Positions 50,397 through 58,599 of a stretch of DNA of 64,000 nt are shown here, in pieces (position 1 is the stretch's first letter; every line of letters begins with the position of its first letter). The DNA lies in assembly GCA_035263865.1 (NCBI GenBank), contig DATFQX010000203.1, positions 1 through 64,000 on the forward strand, in the 5' to 3' direction. Under the pieces are notes generated by a model, which was not told the DNA's origin, searched no databases, and saw only the letters and a list, made by a program, of their open reading frames with translations. The translations under genes were made by a program, and so were the position numbers. The stretch comes from VAZQ01 sp035263865. GTDB lineage: Bacteria; Pseudomonadota; Alphaproteobacteria; Rhizobiales; Xanthobacteraceae.

Positions 50397-51374
50397 ATGC
50401 ACAAGCTTGCTGCTCTGATCTTGCTCACCTGCATCGCCGGCGCCGCATCGGCGCAGGCGCAATCCTATCCAACGCGCACCATCACGCTGACGGTGACGGC
50501 CGCGGCCGGCGGTGTGACCGATGTGGTGGCGCGCGCGCTCGGCCAGCATCTCGCCGAGAGTTGGGGCCAGCAGGTCGTGATCGAAAACAGGGGCGGCGCC
50601 GCCCACGTCGTCGGTGCGCAATCGGTCGCGAAAGCCGCGCCCGACGGATATTCGCTGCTGGTGGCGGAGGCCGGTACCTTTACCATCAATCCGACCCTCT
50701 ACGGCAAAGGGAAGCTGCCCTACGACGAAGAGCATGATTTTGTCCCGATCACCGGCATCGTGCGCATCAACCAGGCGCTCCTTGGCCATCCCTCGCTGGC
50801 GGCGGACAGCGTGCGCGAGCTGATCGCTCTCGCAAAGAAACAACCGGGCGAGCTCACCTACGGCACCGCCGGGATCGGATCGGCGCCGCACATGAACGTA
50901 GTCTTGTTCGAGAGCATGGCCGGCGTGAAGCTTCAGGCCGTTCACTACCGCGGCGCCGCGCCAGCGCTCACCGACGTGATCGCTGGACACGTCAAGCTCA
51001 TGTCGGTGAGCGTCAGCCTGGCGCTACCGCCGTGGCGCGCGGGGCAGATCAAGATCTTCGGCATTGGCAGCAGCCAGCGCCTGCCCGCCGTCACCGAGAT
51101 TCCGACGGTCGCCGAATCGGGATTGCCGGGTTACGAGGCTTCGACCTGGTTCGGCTTGTTCGCGCCCGCCGGCACGCCGGGCGAGATCGTGGCGAAGATC
51201 AACGCCGAGGTGGCCAAGATTTTGGCTGCGCCGGACTTCCGCGAAAAATTCCTGGCACCGCAAATGTTCGAACCGATGGCGAGCGCGCCGGAAGCCTTTG
51301 CCGAGTACATCAAGGCGCAGCAGCGCAAGTGGGCCGAGTTGATCCGCGCGCAGCACCTTTCCATTGACAAGTAG
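50397..51374 (+). CDS. TctC/Bug-type receptor (orphan 3)
   Basis: This 325-residue periplasmic receptor has a Sec signal (about 1-20, LAALILLTCIAGAASA) followed by QAQSYPTRTITLTV. TDVVARALGQHLAESWGQQ, VIENRGGAAHVVGAQSV, AAPDGYSLLVAEAG, YGTAGIGSAPHMNVVLFE and IPTVAESGLPGYEAS are Bug blocks. GGAGGGAGG within the last codons of mutS serves as the ribosome-binding site; the ATG is three bases after the mutS stop, so it is probably cotranscribed with mutS, a peculiar pairing. No membrane subunits are near. Confidence 0.88.
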   Translation: MHKLAALILLTCIAGAASAQAQSYPTRTITLTVTAAAGGVTDVVARALGQHLAESWGQQVVIENRGGAAHVVGAQSVAKAAPDGYSLLVAEAGTFTINPTLYGKGKLPYDEEHDFVPITGIVRINQALLGHPSLAADSVRELIALAKKQPGELTYGTAGIGSAPHMNVVLFESMAGVKLQAVHYRGAAPALTDVIAGHVKLMSVSVSLALPPWRAGQIKIFGIGSSQRLPAVTEIPTVAESGLPGYEASTWFGLFAPAGTPGEIVAKINAEVAKILAAPDFREKFLAPQMFEPMASAPEAFAEYIKAQQRKWAELIRAQHLSIDK

Positions 51375-51390
51375 CGCGTGCGCCGAACCA

Positions 51391-51452
51391 CGCCGCCGTC
51401 ATTGCCTGGCTTGACACCGCAAGTCGGGTTTACCCGACTTGCGGCGATGGAT
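51391..51452. repeat. Palindromic repeat, variant of the 38.2-kb element, with a 13-base-stem hairpin
   Basis: CCGTCATTGCCTGGCTTGACA (read as CCGTCATTGCC and TGGCTTGACA) resembles the element at 38163. Its centre holds arms CCGCAAGTCGGGT and ACCCGACTTGCGG (51417-51444), a perfect 13-base stem with a two-base centre. It lies immediately after the third TctC gene and forms the 3' end of the truncated membrane-protein gene on the other strand, which suggests that arrival of the repeat removed the end of that gene. It may also terminate transcription of the TctC gene. Confidence 0.75.
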
Positions 51453-52030
51453 GACCGCGACTAAGCTCCCCATTACGATTGGGAACACGGCGAACACGCC
51501 GGAGGCGAACGAGCCGATCCAATGGCTTGCAGTCGTGACGACCGCGACGACCACGGCCACCGCCGCGGCGCGCAGCGGGAGATCGTAGCCCTCTCGCTCG
51601 GCACCGCGGCGCGGTAGCGCGCCGACAGCGGGATGGTGCAAGCAAACACGACGGCATTGACGGCAAGCGCGCTCCATGGCGTCCACTCGATCGACTGCAG
51701 GAGCGCAGCGGCGGCGAACCACACCAGGGTTGCCGCGCCGATGCTGAGCACGACGCCTTGGCTCTGCGCAAGCGTGGCATAGGTGAGCGCAAAAATCGCC
51801 ACGGCAGCATTCGCAGCCATGCTGCCGACGGCGCCTGCGGCGATGAAAGCAGGCGGATGTTCCAGTGCCAGGATGATATAGGCGGCGCCGGCGGCGGTCG
51901 GCAGGGCGGCGATGAGCGCGGCGAGGAAGGGCCCGCTGCGCTCGGCGGCCATCGAGGCGACGATGACGATCGTCGCAGTCATCGCCACCTTGAGCGCAAG
52001 CCCATACCAAAAGAACGGATCGGCGAGCAT
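51399..52030 (-). pseudogene. Integral membrane protein gene, frameshifted and 3'-truncated
   Basis: From ATG 52030 the frame encodes a hydrophobic protein: WYGLALKVAMTATIVIVAS, FLAALIAALPTAAGAAY, EHPPAFIAAGAVGSMAANAA, WTPWSALAVNAVVFACTIPLSARYR. Near 51600 it runs into a basic tail ending at 51473. The family-like sequence continues in the next frame (GYDLPLRAAAVAV, VVTTASHWIGSFASGVFAV, FPIVMGSLVAVIH) as if one base were missing between about 51585 and 51605. That second frame then turns into repeat-encoded residues and stops at 51399, where intact homologs, as I recall them, continue for another ~80-100 residues. It is therefore probably non-functional. Either part may be an assembly error only for the frameshift, not the truncation. 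Confidence 0.7.
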
Positions 52031-52049
52031 CGCGGGAATCGGCGCCGAA

Positions 52050-52559
52050 TTACGCGCGGCTAAGCTTCACCTCGATCGGGGGGCCGCTTCTGAGCGTCTG
52101 ATAGACGACGCAATAGCGCTCGGTCAGCTTCAGGAGCTGTTCGAGCTTGTCGGGTGGCGCGTCGGTGTCGACGTCGAAGCGCAGGCGAATGGCAGCAAAT
52201 CCAACCGGCGCATCCTTGGCAACGCCGAGCGTACCACGGAAGTCGAGATCACCCTCGGCCGCGACCGTGGCGGACTTGATCGGAACGTCGAGCGCGGTCG
52301 CGACCGCCTTGAGGGTGACGCCGGCGCAGGCGACCAGCGCCTCGAGCAGCATGTCGCCGGAGCACAGCTCGAGCCCGGAGCCGCCGGTCGCGGGATGCAG
52401 GCCTGCGACCGCAAGCGCGCGCCCGGTCTCTACTTTGCAGGCGATATGCGCGTCATCGAGCGTGCCCTTGGCCTTCAAGGTGATGAAGGCCGATTTCGGC
52501 TCGCCCTTGTAGCGCTCCTTGAGCGGCGCCTGCATGGCGCGCAACGCGGCAGCATCCAT
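52050..52559 (-). CDS. OsmC family protein
   Basis: This 169-residue protein has the OsmC/Ohr fold of thiol-dependent peroxide reductases. The first reactive Cys region is SGLELCSGDMLLEALVACAGVTL (Cys66 and Cys78; quoted in part), and the second Cys is in TERYCVVYQTL (about 152). Members reduce organic hydroperoxides, though some have other roles. GGAG seven bases before ATG 52559 decides the start over a TTG two codons upstream. It lies between the decayed membrane-protein gene and the ABC transporter genes on the same strand; linkage to either is not evident. Confidence 0.85.
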   Translation of the reverse strand: MDAAALRAMQAPLKERYKGEPKSAFITLKAKGTLDDAHIACKVETGRALAVAGLHPATGGSGLELCSGDMLLEALVACAGVTLKAVATALDVPIKSATVAAEGDLDFRGTLGVAKDAPVGFAAIRLRFDVDTDAPPDKLEQLLKLTERYCVVYQTLRSGPPIEVKLSRA

Positions 52560-52623
52560 TTGCAATCTCCATTTCGAACGGCAGAGGACAGATGACAGAC
52601 AAGGAAAAATGCAAGCCGCGGCG

Positions 52624-53418
52624 TCACCACCACAAGCCGCCGCCGGCCGCGGCGCGGGTCTCGCCCTCCTCCGCCCTCGCCACCGCGCGATCGAGGGAAC
52701 GGTCGAGCGCCGCCAGCACGCGACGCTTGACGAAGTCGAAGGCGGCGGACTGGCGGTCGCGCGGGCGCGGCAGATCGCAGGCGATTTCCTCGTACACGCG
52801 CCCGGGATGCGCCCGCATCACCATGATGCGATCGGCGAGCACGATCGCCTCCTCGACGTCATGCGTCACCATGACCAGCGTCGGTTTGAGATCGGCCCAC
52901 AGGCCGAGCAGATGATCCTGAAGGTCGGCGCGGGTGAAGGCGTCAAGCGCAGAGAACGGCTCGTCCAGAAGCAGAACCTGCGGCCGCGGCACCAAGGCGC
53001 GCGCAATGGCGACGCGCTGTGCCTGGCCGCCGGAGAGCTCGCGCGGCCACACTCTCGCTTTCTCGGTCAAGCCGACCCGGTCGAGCGCGCCCGCCACGCG
53101 CATGCGTCGTTCCGGCTTCGGATAGTCCTCCAAGCCGAAGCCAACATTGTCGGCGACGCGCAGCCAAGGGAGCAGCCGCGGCTCCTGAAAGACGATGCCG
53201 ATCTTCTCGTGCGGGGCGGTGATGGTGGCGCCGTCGAGCACCACCCGCCCCTGCGTCGGCGGGTCGAGCCCGGAGATCGTTCGCAACATCGTCGACTTGC
53301 CGCAGCCGGAGCCGCCGATGACGACGAGGATTTCACCCGGCGCGACGACGAGCGAAATGCCGTCGAGCGCGCGCACCCCGTTGGGATAGGTCTTGCCGAC
53401 CCGGTCGAGAACGAGCAT
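52624..53418 (-). CDS. Nitrate/sulfonate/taurine-type ABC transporter ATP-binding protein
   Basis: This 264-residue ATPase energises the importer encoded with it. Walker A is IGGSGCGKST (about 34-43), the Q-loop VFQEPRLLPWLRVADNVGFGL (split: VFQEPRLLPW, about 75-84), the signature LSGGQAQRVAIARAL (about 127-141) and Walker B VLLLDEPFSALDAFTR (about 149-164), followed by MVTHDVEEAIVLADRI. QEPRLLPW is the form of the SsuB/TauB/NrtD group. ATG 53418 was taken as the start, 11 bases after the permease stop at 53430. The substrate is an aliphatic sulfonate or similar anion, by family. Confidence 0.9.
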   Translation of the reverse strand: MLVLDRVGKTYPNGVRALDGISLVVAPGEILVVIGGSGCGKSTMLRTISGLDPPTQGRVVLDGATITAPHEKIGIVFQEPRLLPWLRVADNVGFGLEDYPKPERRMRVAGALDRVGLTEKARVWPRELSGGQAQRVAIARALVPRPQVLLLDEPFSALDAFTRADLQDHLLGLWADLKPTLVMVTHDVEEAIVLADRIMVMRAHPGRVYEEIACDLPRPRDRQSAAFDFVKRRVLAALDRSLDRAVARAEEGETRAAAGGGLWW

Positions 53419-53429
53419 CCGGCATCCCT

Positions 53430-54251
53430 TCACGTGCGCGCGAAGCGGTCTTCCCAACGCAGGAACGGCGACGACACCAGCACGATGAGCCAGTCGCTTG
53501 CCTTGCCAAGGATGGCGAAGGCAACGATGGCGGCGACGATCTGTGCCGGCTTGCCGAGCTGCTGGCCGTCGATGAGAAGAAAGCCGAGCCCGGTCGAGGC
53601 GCCCAAAAATTCCGCCGCCAGCACGAACATCCAGCCGAGCCCCAGCCCAGCGCGCAGCGCGATGACATAGGCCGGCATCACCGCCGGCAACAGGATGCGC
53701 CGCACCATAGCGAGGCCGGACAAGCGAAAGGCGCGTCCGACTTCGACGATCTTACGATCGACCGACATTACCGCGCCCATCACCCCGAGATAGACCGGAA
53801 AGAACACGCCGACCGCGATCAGAATAATCTTGGACGCCTCGAAGATGCCAAACCACAGAATGAACAGCGGCACCCAAGCGATGGAGGGCACGGCGCGCAA
53901 GCCTTGCAAGGTTGGATCGAGCAGACGATAGCTCAGCGCCGAGTAGCCAGCGATCGCACCGAGGACGGTGCCAGCGAGCACGCCGAACACAAATCCCCAT
54001 GCCACGCGCCAGATCGTTGCGAGTGCGTGCTGCTGAAGCTCGCCGGTCGCGGCGAGATCCGTAAACGTGTTCCAGATCACCGACGGCGGCGGTACCAGGC
54101 GGCCGTTGGAGAAGCCCATGCGCACTGCGATTTCCCAGAACACCGCAAGCCCGACCGGCAAGAGCAAGCCGAGCGCCGGCCGCAGCACGCGCGCGGCGCT
54201 TGTCTTCGAAGCTGCCCCTGCCACCCCGGCTTGCTCGACGCCCGCGGTCAT
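53430..54251 (-). CDS. Nitrate/sulfonate/taurine-type ABC transporter permease
   Basis: This 273-residue inner-membrane protein has about six helices and the binding-protein-dependent transport signature region: LDPTLQGLRAVPSIAWVPLFILWFGIFEASKI (in parts: LRAVPSIAWVPLFILWFG, about 124-141), VGRAFRLSGLAMVRRILLPAVMPAYVIALRAGLGLGW (in parts: RRILLPAVMPAYVIALR; EAA loop, about 185-205). It is SsuC/TauC-like. ATG 54251 gives a normal length; an upstream ATG at 54326 would add a nonconserved extension. It follows the receptor gene by 80 bases and precedes the ATPase gene on the same strand. Confidence 0.88.
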   Translation of the reverse strand: MTAGVEQAGVAGAASKTSAARVLRPALGLLLPVGLAVFWEIAVRMGFSNGRLVPPPSVIWNTFTDLAATGELQQHALATIWRVAWGFVFGVLAGTVLGAIAGYSALSYRLLDPTLQGLRAVPSIAWVPLFILWFGIFEASKIILIAVGVFFPVYLGVMGAVMSVDRKIVEVGRAFRLSGLAMVRRILLPAVMPAYVIALRAGLGLGWMFVLAAEFLGASTGLGFLLIDGQQLGKPAQIVAAIVAFAILGKASDWLIVLVSSPFLRWEDRFART

Positions 54252-54331
54252 GGCGACAAGAGACACGGCATCACTCTCCAATGCAACATCGCGAATACCG
54301 ACGCGCGCAACATGCGCGCGCGGCACACGCG

Positions 54332-55312
54332 TTACTTCGCAGCCGTCACGTAGCGATCATCGATGAGCTCGTCGACTGACTTCTTGACATCGATGCTCGC
54401 TCCGATCACGCCAGCCTTCTGCAGCGCAAGACCCGCTTCCAAGATCGATTCCCGTTGCGCCGGACCGACCTTGTTATGGGTGAGCTCGGTGCGCTCCTTG
54501 AGCTGCTTGTCGACGACCGCGTCAGGGAGTTTCGTGATTGCAATGAACGTTTTCTTGAGCTCGCCGTAGTTGGCGAGCGAATATTTACGCGCCTCCTCAT
54601 AGGCGGAAATCACCCGCCGCACGATGTCGGGGTGATCCTTGGCGAACTCCTCGCGCACATTGAGGATGCCCCAGGTATTAGCGTCGCGATTGCGGTAGAA
54701 CAGCCGCGCGCCATCCTTGACTTCGTGCTGCGCCATCATCGGGTCGAGCCCGGCCCAGGCGTCGACGTCGCCGCGGATCAAGAGATTGCCGCCATCGGCG
54801 TGCTGCTGCACGAGCACCGGCGTTATGTCCTTGTCGGAGAGGCCGGCCGTGAGCAACGCGCGCACGGCGAAGATGTGCGGGTCGGTGCCGCGCACCATCG
54901 CGACTTTCTTGCCCTTGAGATCGGCAACCTTGCTGATGCTGCTATCCTTGGTGGTAACGAGCGCGGTCCATTCCGGCCGAGAGTAGACGTAGACCGACTT
55001 GATCGGATTGCCGTTGATTCTGGCGACGAGGGCGGCGGAGCCGGCGGTCGAGCCGAAATTGATGGATGCAGCGTTGAGGAACTGCAGCGCGTTCGACGAA
55101 CTGTTGGTCTGCACCCAGATGACCTTGATGCCGTCCTTGGCGAGTTCCTTCTCCAGGTAGCCTTTGTCCTTGAGCAGCATCGAGACCGGGTTGTAGGTCG
55201 CCCAGTCGACGTAGATCTCCTTAGGATTGTCGGCGGCGCTCACCTGCGCGGCAGGAATGAGGCTGAGCGCGAACGCGCCGGCGAACAGCAAACGCCAGGA
55301 AGCTTTGGTCAT
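54332..55312 (-). CDS. ABC transporter substrate-binding protein (aliphatic-sulfonate/SsuA-like)
   Basis: This 326-residue periplasmic receptor begins with a Sec signal (about 1-27, LLFAGAFALSLIPAAQVSAA). The mature part IYVDWATYNPVSMLLKDKGYLEKEL is SsuA-like, followed by NFGSTAGSAALVARINGNPIKSVY (in parts: GSTAGSAALVARINGN), DLKGKKVAMVRGTDPHIFAVRALL (in parts: LKGKKVAMVRGTDPHIF, about 135-151) and NVREEFAKDHPDIVRRV. The KKVA-x-V-R-G-T form is that of the NMT1/THI5-SsuA superfamily. GGAGG lies six bases before ATG 55312, which decides the start. It heads the receptor-permease-ATPase operon. Confidence 0.9.
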   Translation of the reverse strand: MTKASWRLLFAGAFALSLIPAAQVSAADNPKEIYVDWATYNPVSMLLKDKGYLEKELAKDGIKVIWVQTNSSSNALQFLNAASINFGSTAGSAALVARINGNPIKSVYVYSRPEWTALVTTKDSSISKVADLKGKKVAMVRGTDPHIFAVRALLTAGLSDKDITPVLVQQHADGGNLLIRGDVDAWAGLDPMMAQHEVKDGARLFYRNRDANTWGILNVREEFAKDHPDIVRRVISAYEEARKYSLANYGELKKTFIAITKLPDAVVDKQLKERTELTHNKVGPAQRESILEAGLALQKAGVIGASIDVKKSVDELIDDRYVTAAK

Positions 55313-55673
55313 AACGACCTCCATACGTTGAGCCTCAGGCCGCGCGTCGCGCGGAAGAGACCGGTTGATGAAGGGCGGGAGGTTTTTGCCCGCCGTCAGC
55401 CTGGCGAGGGGCGGGCCCCGCGCTTTAGCTGCATTTGTAGAGCGCCCGCAAGCTGCTTGCTCAAATCGGCGCTAGGTTTATTTCTTAGGAGCCGGGATTA
55501 AGGGCGTCAATAAGAATTATTTACCGGAATTGTAGCTCAGGATAGTAAGTATTTTTGTTTCCGCGCCCCGTTTCTCGGAGACGCGCTATCGTCCGAACGG
55601 GGCGACACAATATGAGCTGAAGCGGCCGATTCGGTATGACACGGCACCTGCGCTTCGCTATGGCCATGTACCC
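55313..55673. promoter_or_regulatory. Divergent control region of the ABC importer and glnD
   Basis: This 361-base gap separates the minus-strand importer operon and glnD. It holds a GGGCGGGAGG-TTTTT-GCCCGCC inverted repeat at about 55375-55395 and an AT-rich stretch (55480-55560), the most AT-rich in the neighbourhood and a likely promoter zone for both directions. CGGGG/CCCCG arms flank 55563-55605. No known riboswitch or NtrC/Cbl site was recognised; no gene is seen. Confidence 0.4.
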
Positions 55674-58481
55674 ATGCTGATCCTGACTGAGACCTCCCGG
55701 GAAGTCGCGATTTTCGATGCGGTTGCCATCGCGGCCGAACTCGAAGGCCTGAGCGAAGTCCACGCCGGCAACGACCGCGAACTGAGATTGGCGGTCTCCC
55801 GGCACCTGCGCGGCGCGCTTACGCGCGGACGCAAGGCGGTCGAGCGTTTGCTCATTGCCGACCGGCACGGGCGGCGCTGCGCCGAGCGGCTCTCCGCCAT
55901 GCAGGACGAGATCGTGCGCGTGCTGTTCGAGTTCGCGATCGAGCACCTCTACCCGGCGCAGAATCCGTCCGAAGCCGAGCGCATGGCGATCGTCGCCACC
56001 GGCGGCTACGGCCGTGGCGTGCTCGCCGCCGGCTCGGACGTCGATCTCTTGTTCCTGCTTCCCTACAAGCAGACCGCCTGGGGCGAATCCGTCGCCGAAA
56101 CGATCCTCTATTGCCTCTGGGACATGGGGCTCAAGGTCGGCCATGCCACCCGCTCGGTCGGCGAGTGCATTCGTGCGGCCAAGGCCGATATGACCATCCG
56201 CACCGCGCTCCTCGAAGCGCGCTTTCTGCTCGGCGACCGCAAACTTTACGACGAGTTCATCGCGCGCTTCGACAAAGAGGTCGTGCAAGGCACGGCTGCG
56301 CAATTCGTCGCCGCCAAGCTCGCCGAGCGCGAGGAGCGCCACCGGCGCGCCGGCCAGTCCCGCTATCTGGTCGAGCCCAACGTCAAGGACGGCAAGGGCG
56401 GGCTGCGCGACCTGCACACGCTCTACTGGATCGCCAAATACGTCTATCGCGTGCGCGAGCGCGAGGAACTGATCGCACTCGGCGTCTATGATCCGCGTGA
56501 ATACCGCCGCTTCCGTCGCTGCGGCGATTTTCTCTGGGCTGTGCGCTGCCACATGCATTTTCTCGCCGGCCGGACGGAGGAGCGGCTCTCCTTCGATATC
56601 CAGCGCGAGATCGCGGTGCGGCTGGGCTACACCGAGCATCCCGGGCTGCGCGACGTCGAGCGGTTCATGAAGCACTATTTCCTGATCGCCAAGGACGTTG
56701 GCGATCTCACCGCCATCCTGTGCGCCAAGCTCGAGGACAGCCACGCCAAGGCCATGCCGGTGCTCAGCCGCATGATGGCCCGCTTCCGACCGCGCGCCCG
56801 CCATACGTTGAGCGAGACCGAGGATTTCGTCGTCGACTACAACCGCATCAATGTCGCCGACGAGCAAGTGTTCAAGCGCGACCCAGTCAATCTGATCCGC
56901 GTCTTCCATCTCGCGCAGAAATACAATCTGGCGTTTCATCCCGACGCGATGCACCTCGCCACGCGCTCGCTCAAGCTCATCGATCAATCGTTGCGCGAAA
57001 ACGAGGAGGCCAACCGCCTGTTCCTCGCGATCCTCACCTCGAAGAACGACGCGGAAACCGTGCTGCGGCGGATGAACGAGGCCGGTGTGCTGGGCCAATT
57101 CGTGCCCGCCTTCGGCCGCATCGTCGCGATGATGCAGTTCAACATGTATCACCACTACACCGTCGACGAGCACCTCCTGCGCTGCATCGGTGCGCTTTCC
57201 GACATCGAGGTCGGCCGAGCTGAGGATGCCAAGTTCGCGACCGAGCTGATGCGGACCATTCAGCCGCGGCATCGCGATCTTCTTTACGTCGCGCTGTTCC
57301 TGCACGACATCGCCAAGGGCCGTATCGAGGACCATTCCATTGCCGGCGCGCGCATCGCGCGCAATCTGTGCCCATTGCTCGGTTTCTCGCCGGCAGAGAC
57401 CGAAACGGTCGCCTGGCTCATCGAGGTGCATTTGGTGATGTCGTCGGTGGCCCAGTCGCGCGATCTTTCCGACCGCATGACGATCGAGAACTTCAGCGCA
57501 GTGATCCAATCCGTCGAAAGGTTAAAACTGCTCACCATCCTCACCGCCGCCGACATCAAGGCGGTGGGCCCAGGCGTATGGAACGGCTGGAAGGCGCAGC
57601 TCATCCGCACGCTCTATTACGAAACCGAGCCGGTGCTGACCGGCGGATTCTCCGAGGTCAATCGCGCCCAGCGTGTCGCGCTGGCGCAGACCGAGTTCCG
57701 TGCCGAGCTTACCGATTGGACTGCGGCCGAACTCGACGGGTATATCGCGCTGCATTATCCGGCCTACTGGCTCAAAGTCGATCTGCCGCACCAGCTCGCC
57801 CACGCGCAGTTCTTGCGTTCGGCCGCCCAAGCCGAAAAGTCGCTCGCGACTTCGGTTTCGTTCGCGGCTGCGCGCGGCGTGACGGAGCTTACGGTGCTCG
57901 CCCCGGACCACCCCTGGCTGCTCTCGATCATCGCCGGCGCGTGCGCGGTTGCCGGCGCCAACATCGTCGACGCGCAGATCTTCACCACCACCGATGGGCG
58001 CGCGCTCGACACCATCTCCATCTCGCGTGAGTTCGAGCTCGACACCGACGAAGCTCGCCGGGCCGCACGCGTGACCGATTCGATCGAAAAGGCCTTGCGC
58101 GGCGACCTCAAGCTGCCGGAGGTCGTGGCCAAAAGGGAAACCGCGAGGGCGCGGCTCAATGCTTTTGCACTGCTGCCCGAGGCAAACATCAACAATGGCT
58201 GGTCGAGCCGCTACACCATGGTCGAGGTGACCGGGCTCGATCGTCCCGGCTTGTTGTTCGAGCTGACCAGGGCTTTGTCGAAGCTTTCCCTCAACATCGG
58301 CTCTGCCCATGTCGCGACGTTCGGCGAGCGCGTCGTCGACGTGTTCTACGTCACCGATCTCTTCGGCGCGAAGATCACCTCGCCGACGCGTCAGGCGACC
58401 ATCAAGCGCGCGCTTATTTCTTTGCTATCGCACGCACCCGCCACGGCGGCGAAACCTGCCAAGACCGCGGCGGTGGGCTGA
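55674..58481 (+). CDS. glnD: [Protein-PII] uridylyltransferase/uridylyl-removing enzyme
   Basis: GlnD senses glutamine and adds UMP to or removes it from PII proteins, the top of nitrogen control. The 935-residue protein has the nucleotidyltransferase site IVATGGYGRGVLAAGSDVDLLF (in parts: GGYGRGVLAAGSDVD, about 113-127), the middle GlnD domain (VEPNVKDGKGGLRDLHTLYWIAK), an HD hydrolase domain with FLHDIAKGRIEDHS (about 540-553), and two C-terminal ACT glutamine-sensing domains (GACAVAGANIVDAQIFTTTDG, about 755-775; TGLDRPGLLFELTRALS, about 850-866). Domain order and size are complete. Adjacent region holds mutS four genes upstream, a remnant of the usual mutS-glnD neighbourhood. Confidence 0.97.
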   Translation: MLILTETSREVAIFDAVAIAAELEGLSEVHAGNDRELRLAVSRHLRGALTRGRKAVERLLIADRHGRRCAERLSAMQDEIVRVLFEFAIEHLYPAQNPSEAERMAIVATGGYGRGVLAAGSDVDLLFLLPYKQTAWGESVAETILYCLWDMGLKVGHATRSVGECIRAAKADMTIRTALLEARFLLGDRKLYDEFIARFDKEVVQGTAAQFVAAKLAEREERHRRAGQSRYLVEPNVKDGKGGLRDLHTLYWIAKYVYRVREREELIALGVYDPREYRRFRRCGDFLWAVRCHMHFLAGRTEERLSFDIQREIAVRLGYTEHPGLRDVERFMKHYFLIAKDVGDLTAILCAKLEDSHAKAMPVLSRMMARFRPRARHTLSETEDFVVDYNRINVADEQVFKRDPVNLIRVFHLAQKYNLAFHPDAMHLATRSLKLIDQSLRENEEANRLFLAILTSKNDAETVLRRMNEAGVLGQFVPAFGRIVAMMQFNMYHHYTVDEHLLRCIGALSDIEVGRAEDAKFATELMRTIQPRHRDLLYVALFLHDIAKGRIEDHSIAGARIARNLCPLLGFSPAETETVAWLIEVHLVMSSVAQSRDLSDRMTIENFSAVIQSVERLKLLTILTAADIKAVGPGVWNGWKAQLIRTLYYETEPVLTGGFSEVNRAQRVALAQTEFRAELTDWTAAELDGYIALHYPAYWLKVDLPHQLAHAQFLRSAAQAEKSLATSVSFAAARGVTELTVLAPDHPWLLSIIAGACAVAGANIVDAQIFTTTDGRALDTISISREFELDTDEARRAARVTDSIEKALRGDLKLPEVVAKRETARARLNAFALLPEANINNGWSSRYTMVEVTGLDRPGLLFELTRALSKLSLNIGSAHVATFGERVVDVFYVTDLFGAKITSPTRQATIKRALISLLSHAPATAAKPAKTAAVG

Positions 58482-58569
58482 GTTCTCTCGCCCGACTTTA
58501 TCCCGGGGACACAACGTTCGATTGCGCGGCCCTCCGGTAACTGCCTCTTAAATCGCTCTCGTTAGCCTG

Positions 58570-58590
58570 CCGCAGGGTCGGACCCTGCGG
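58570..58590 (+). promoter_or_regulatory. Perfect dyad overlapping the leader of the penicillin-binding protein gene
   Basis: CCGCAGGGT and ACCCTGCGG are perfect arms around CGG, ending directly at the GGGAGG ribosome-binding site (58589-58594) of the gene that starts at 58600. As RNA it is a 9-base-pair hairpin with a three-base loop abutting the ribosome-binding site. It could be an operator, a glnD terminator or a translational control hairpin. No T-run follows, so a terminator is least likely. Confidence 0.45.
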
Positions 58591-58599
58591 GAGGCGAGA

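Noticed and set aside
55520..55560. tRNA-like words (GTAGCTCAGG) in the glnD upstream region
   Set aside because: No anticodon arm, T arm or acceptor pairing could be found around it.
55521..57509. A 662-codon minus-strand frame opposite glnD
   Set aside because: It is a mirror of the glnD codon pattern in GC-rich DNA; the plus-strand product has full GlnD domains.
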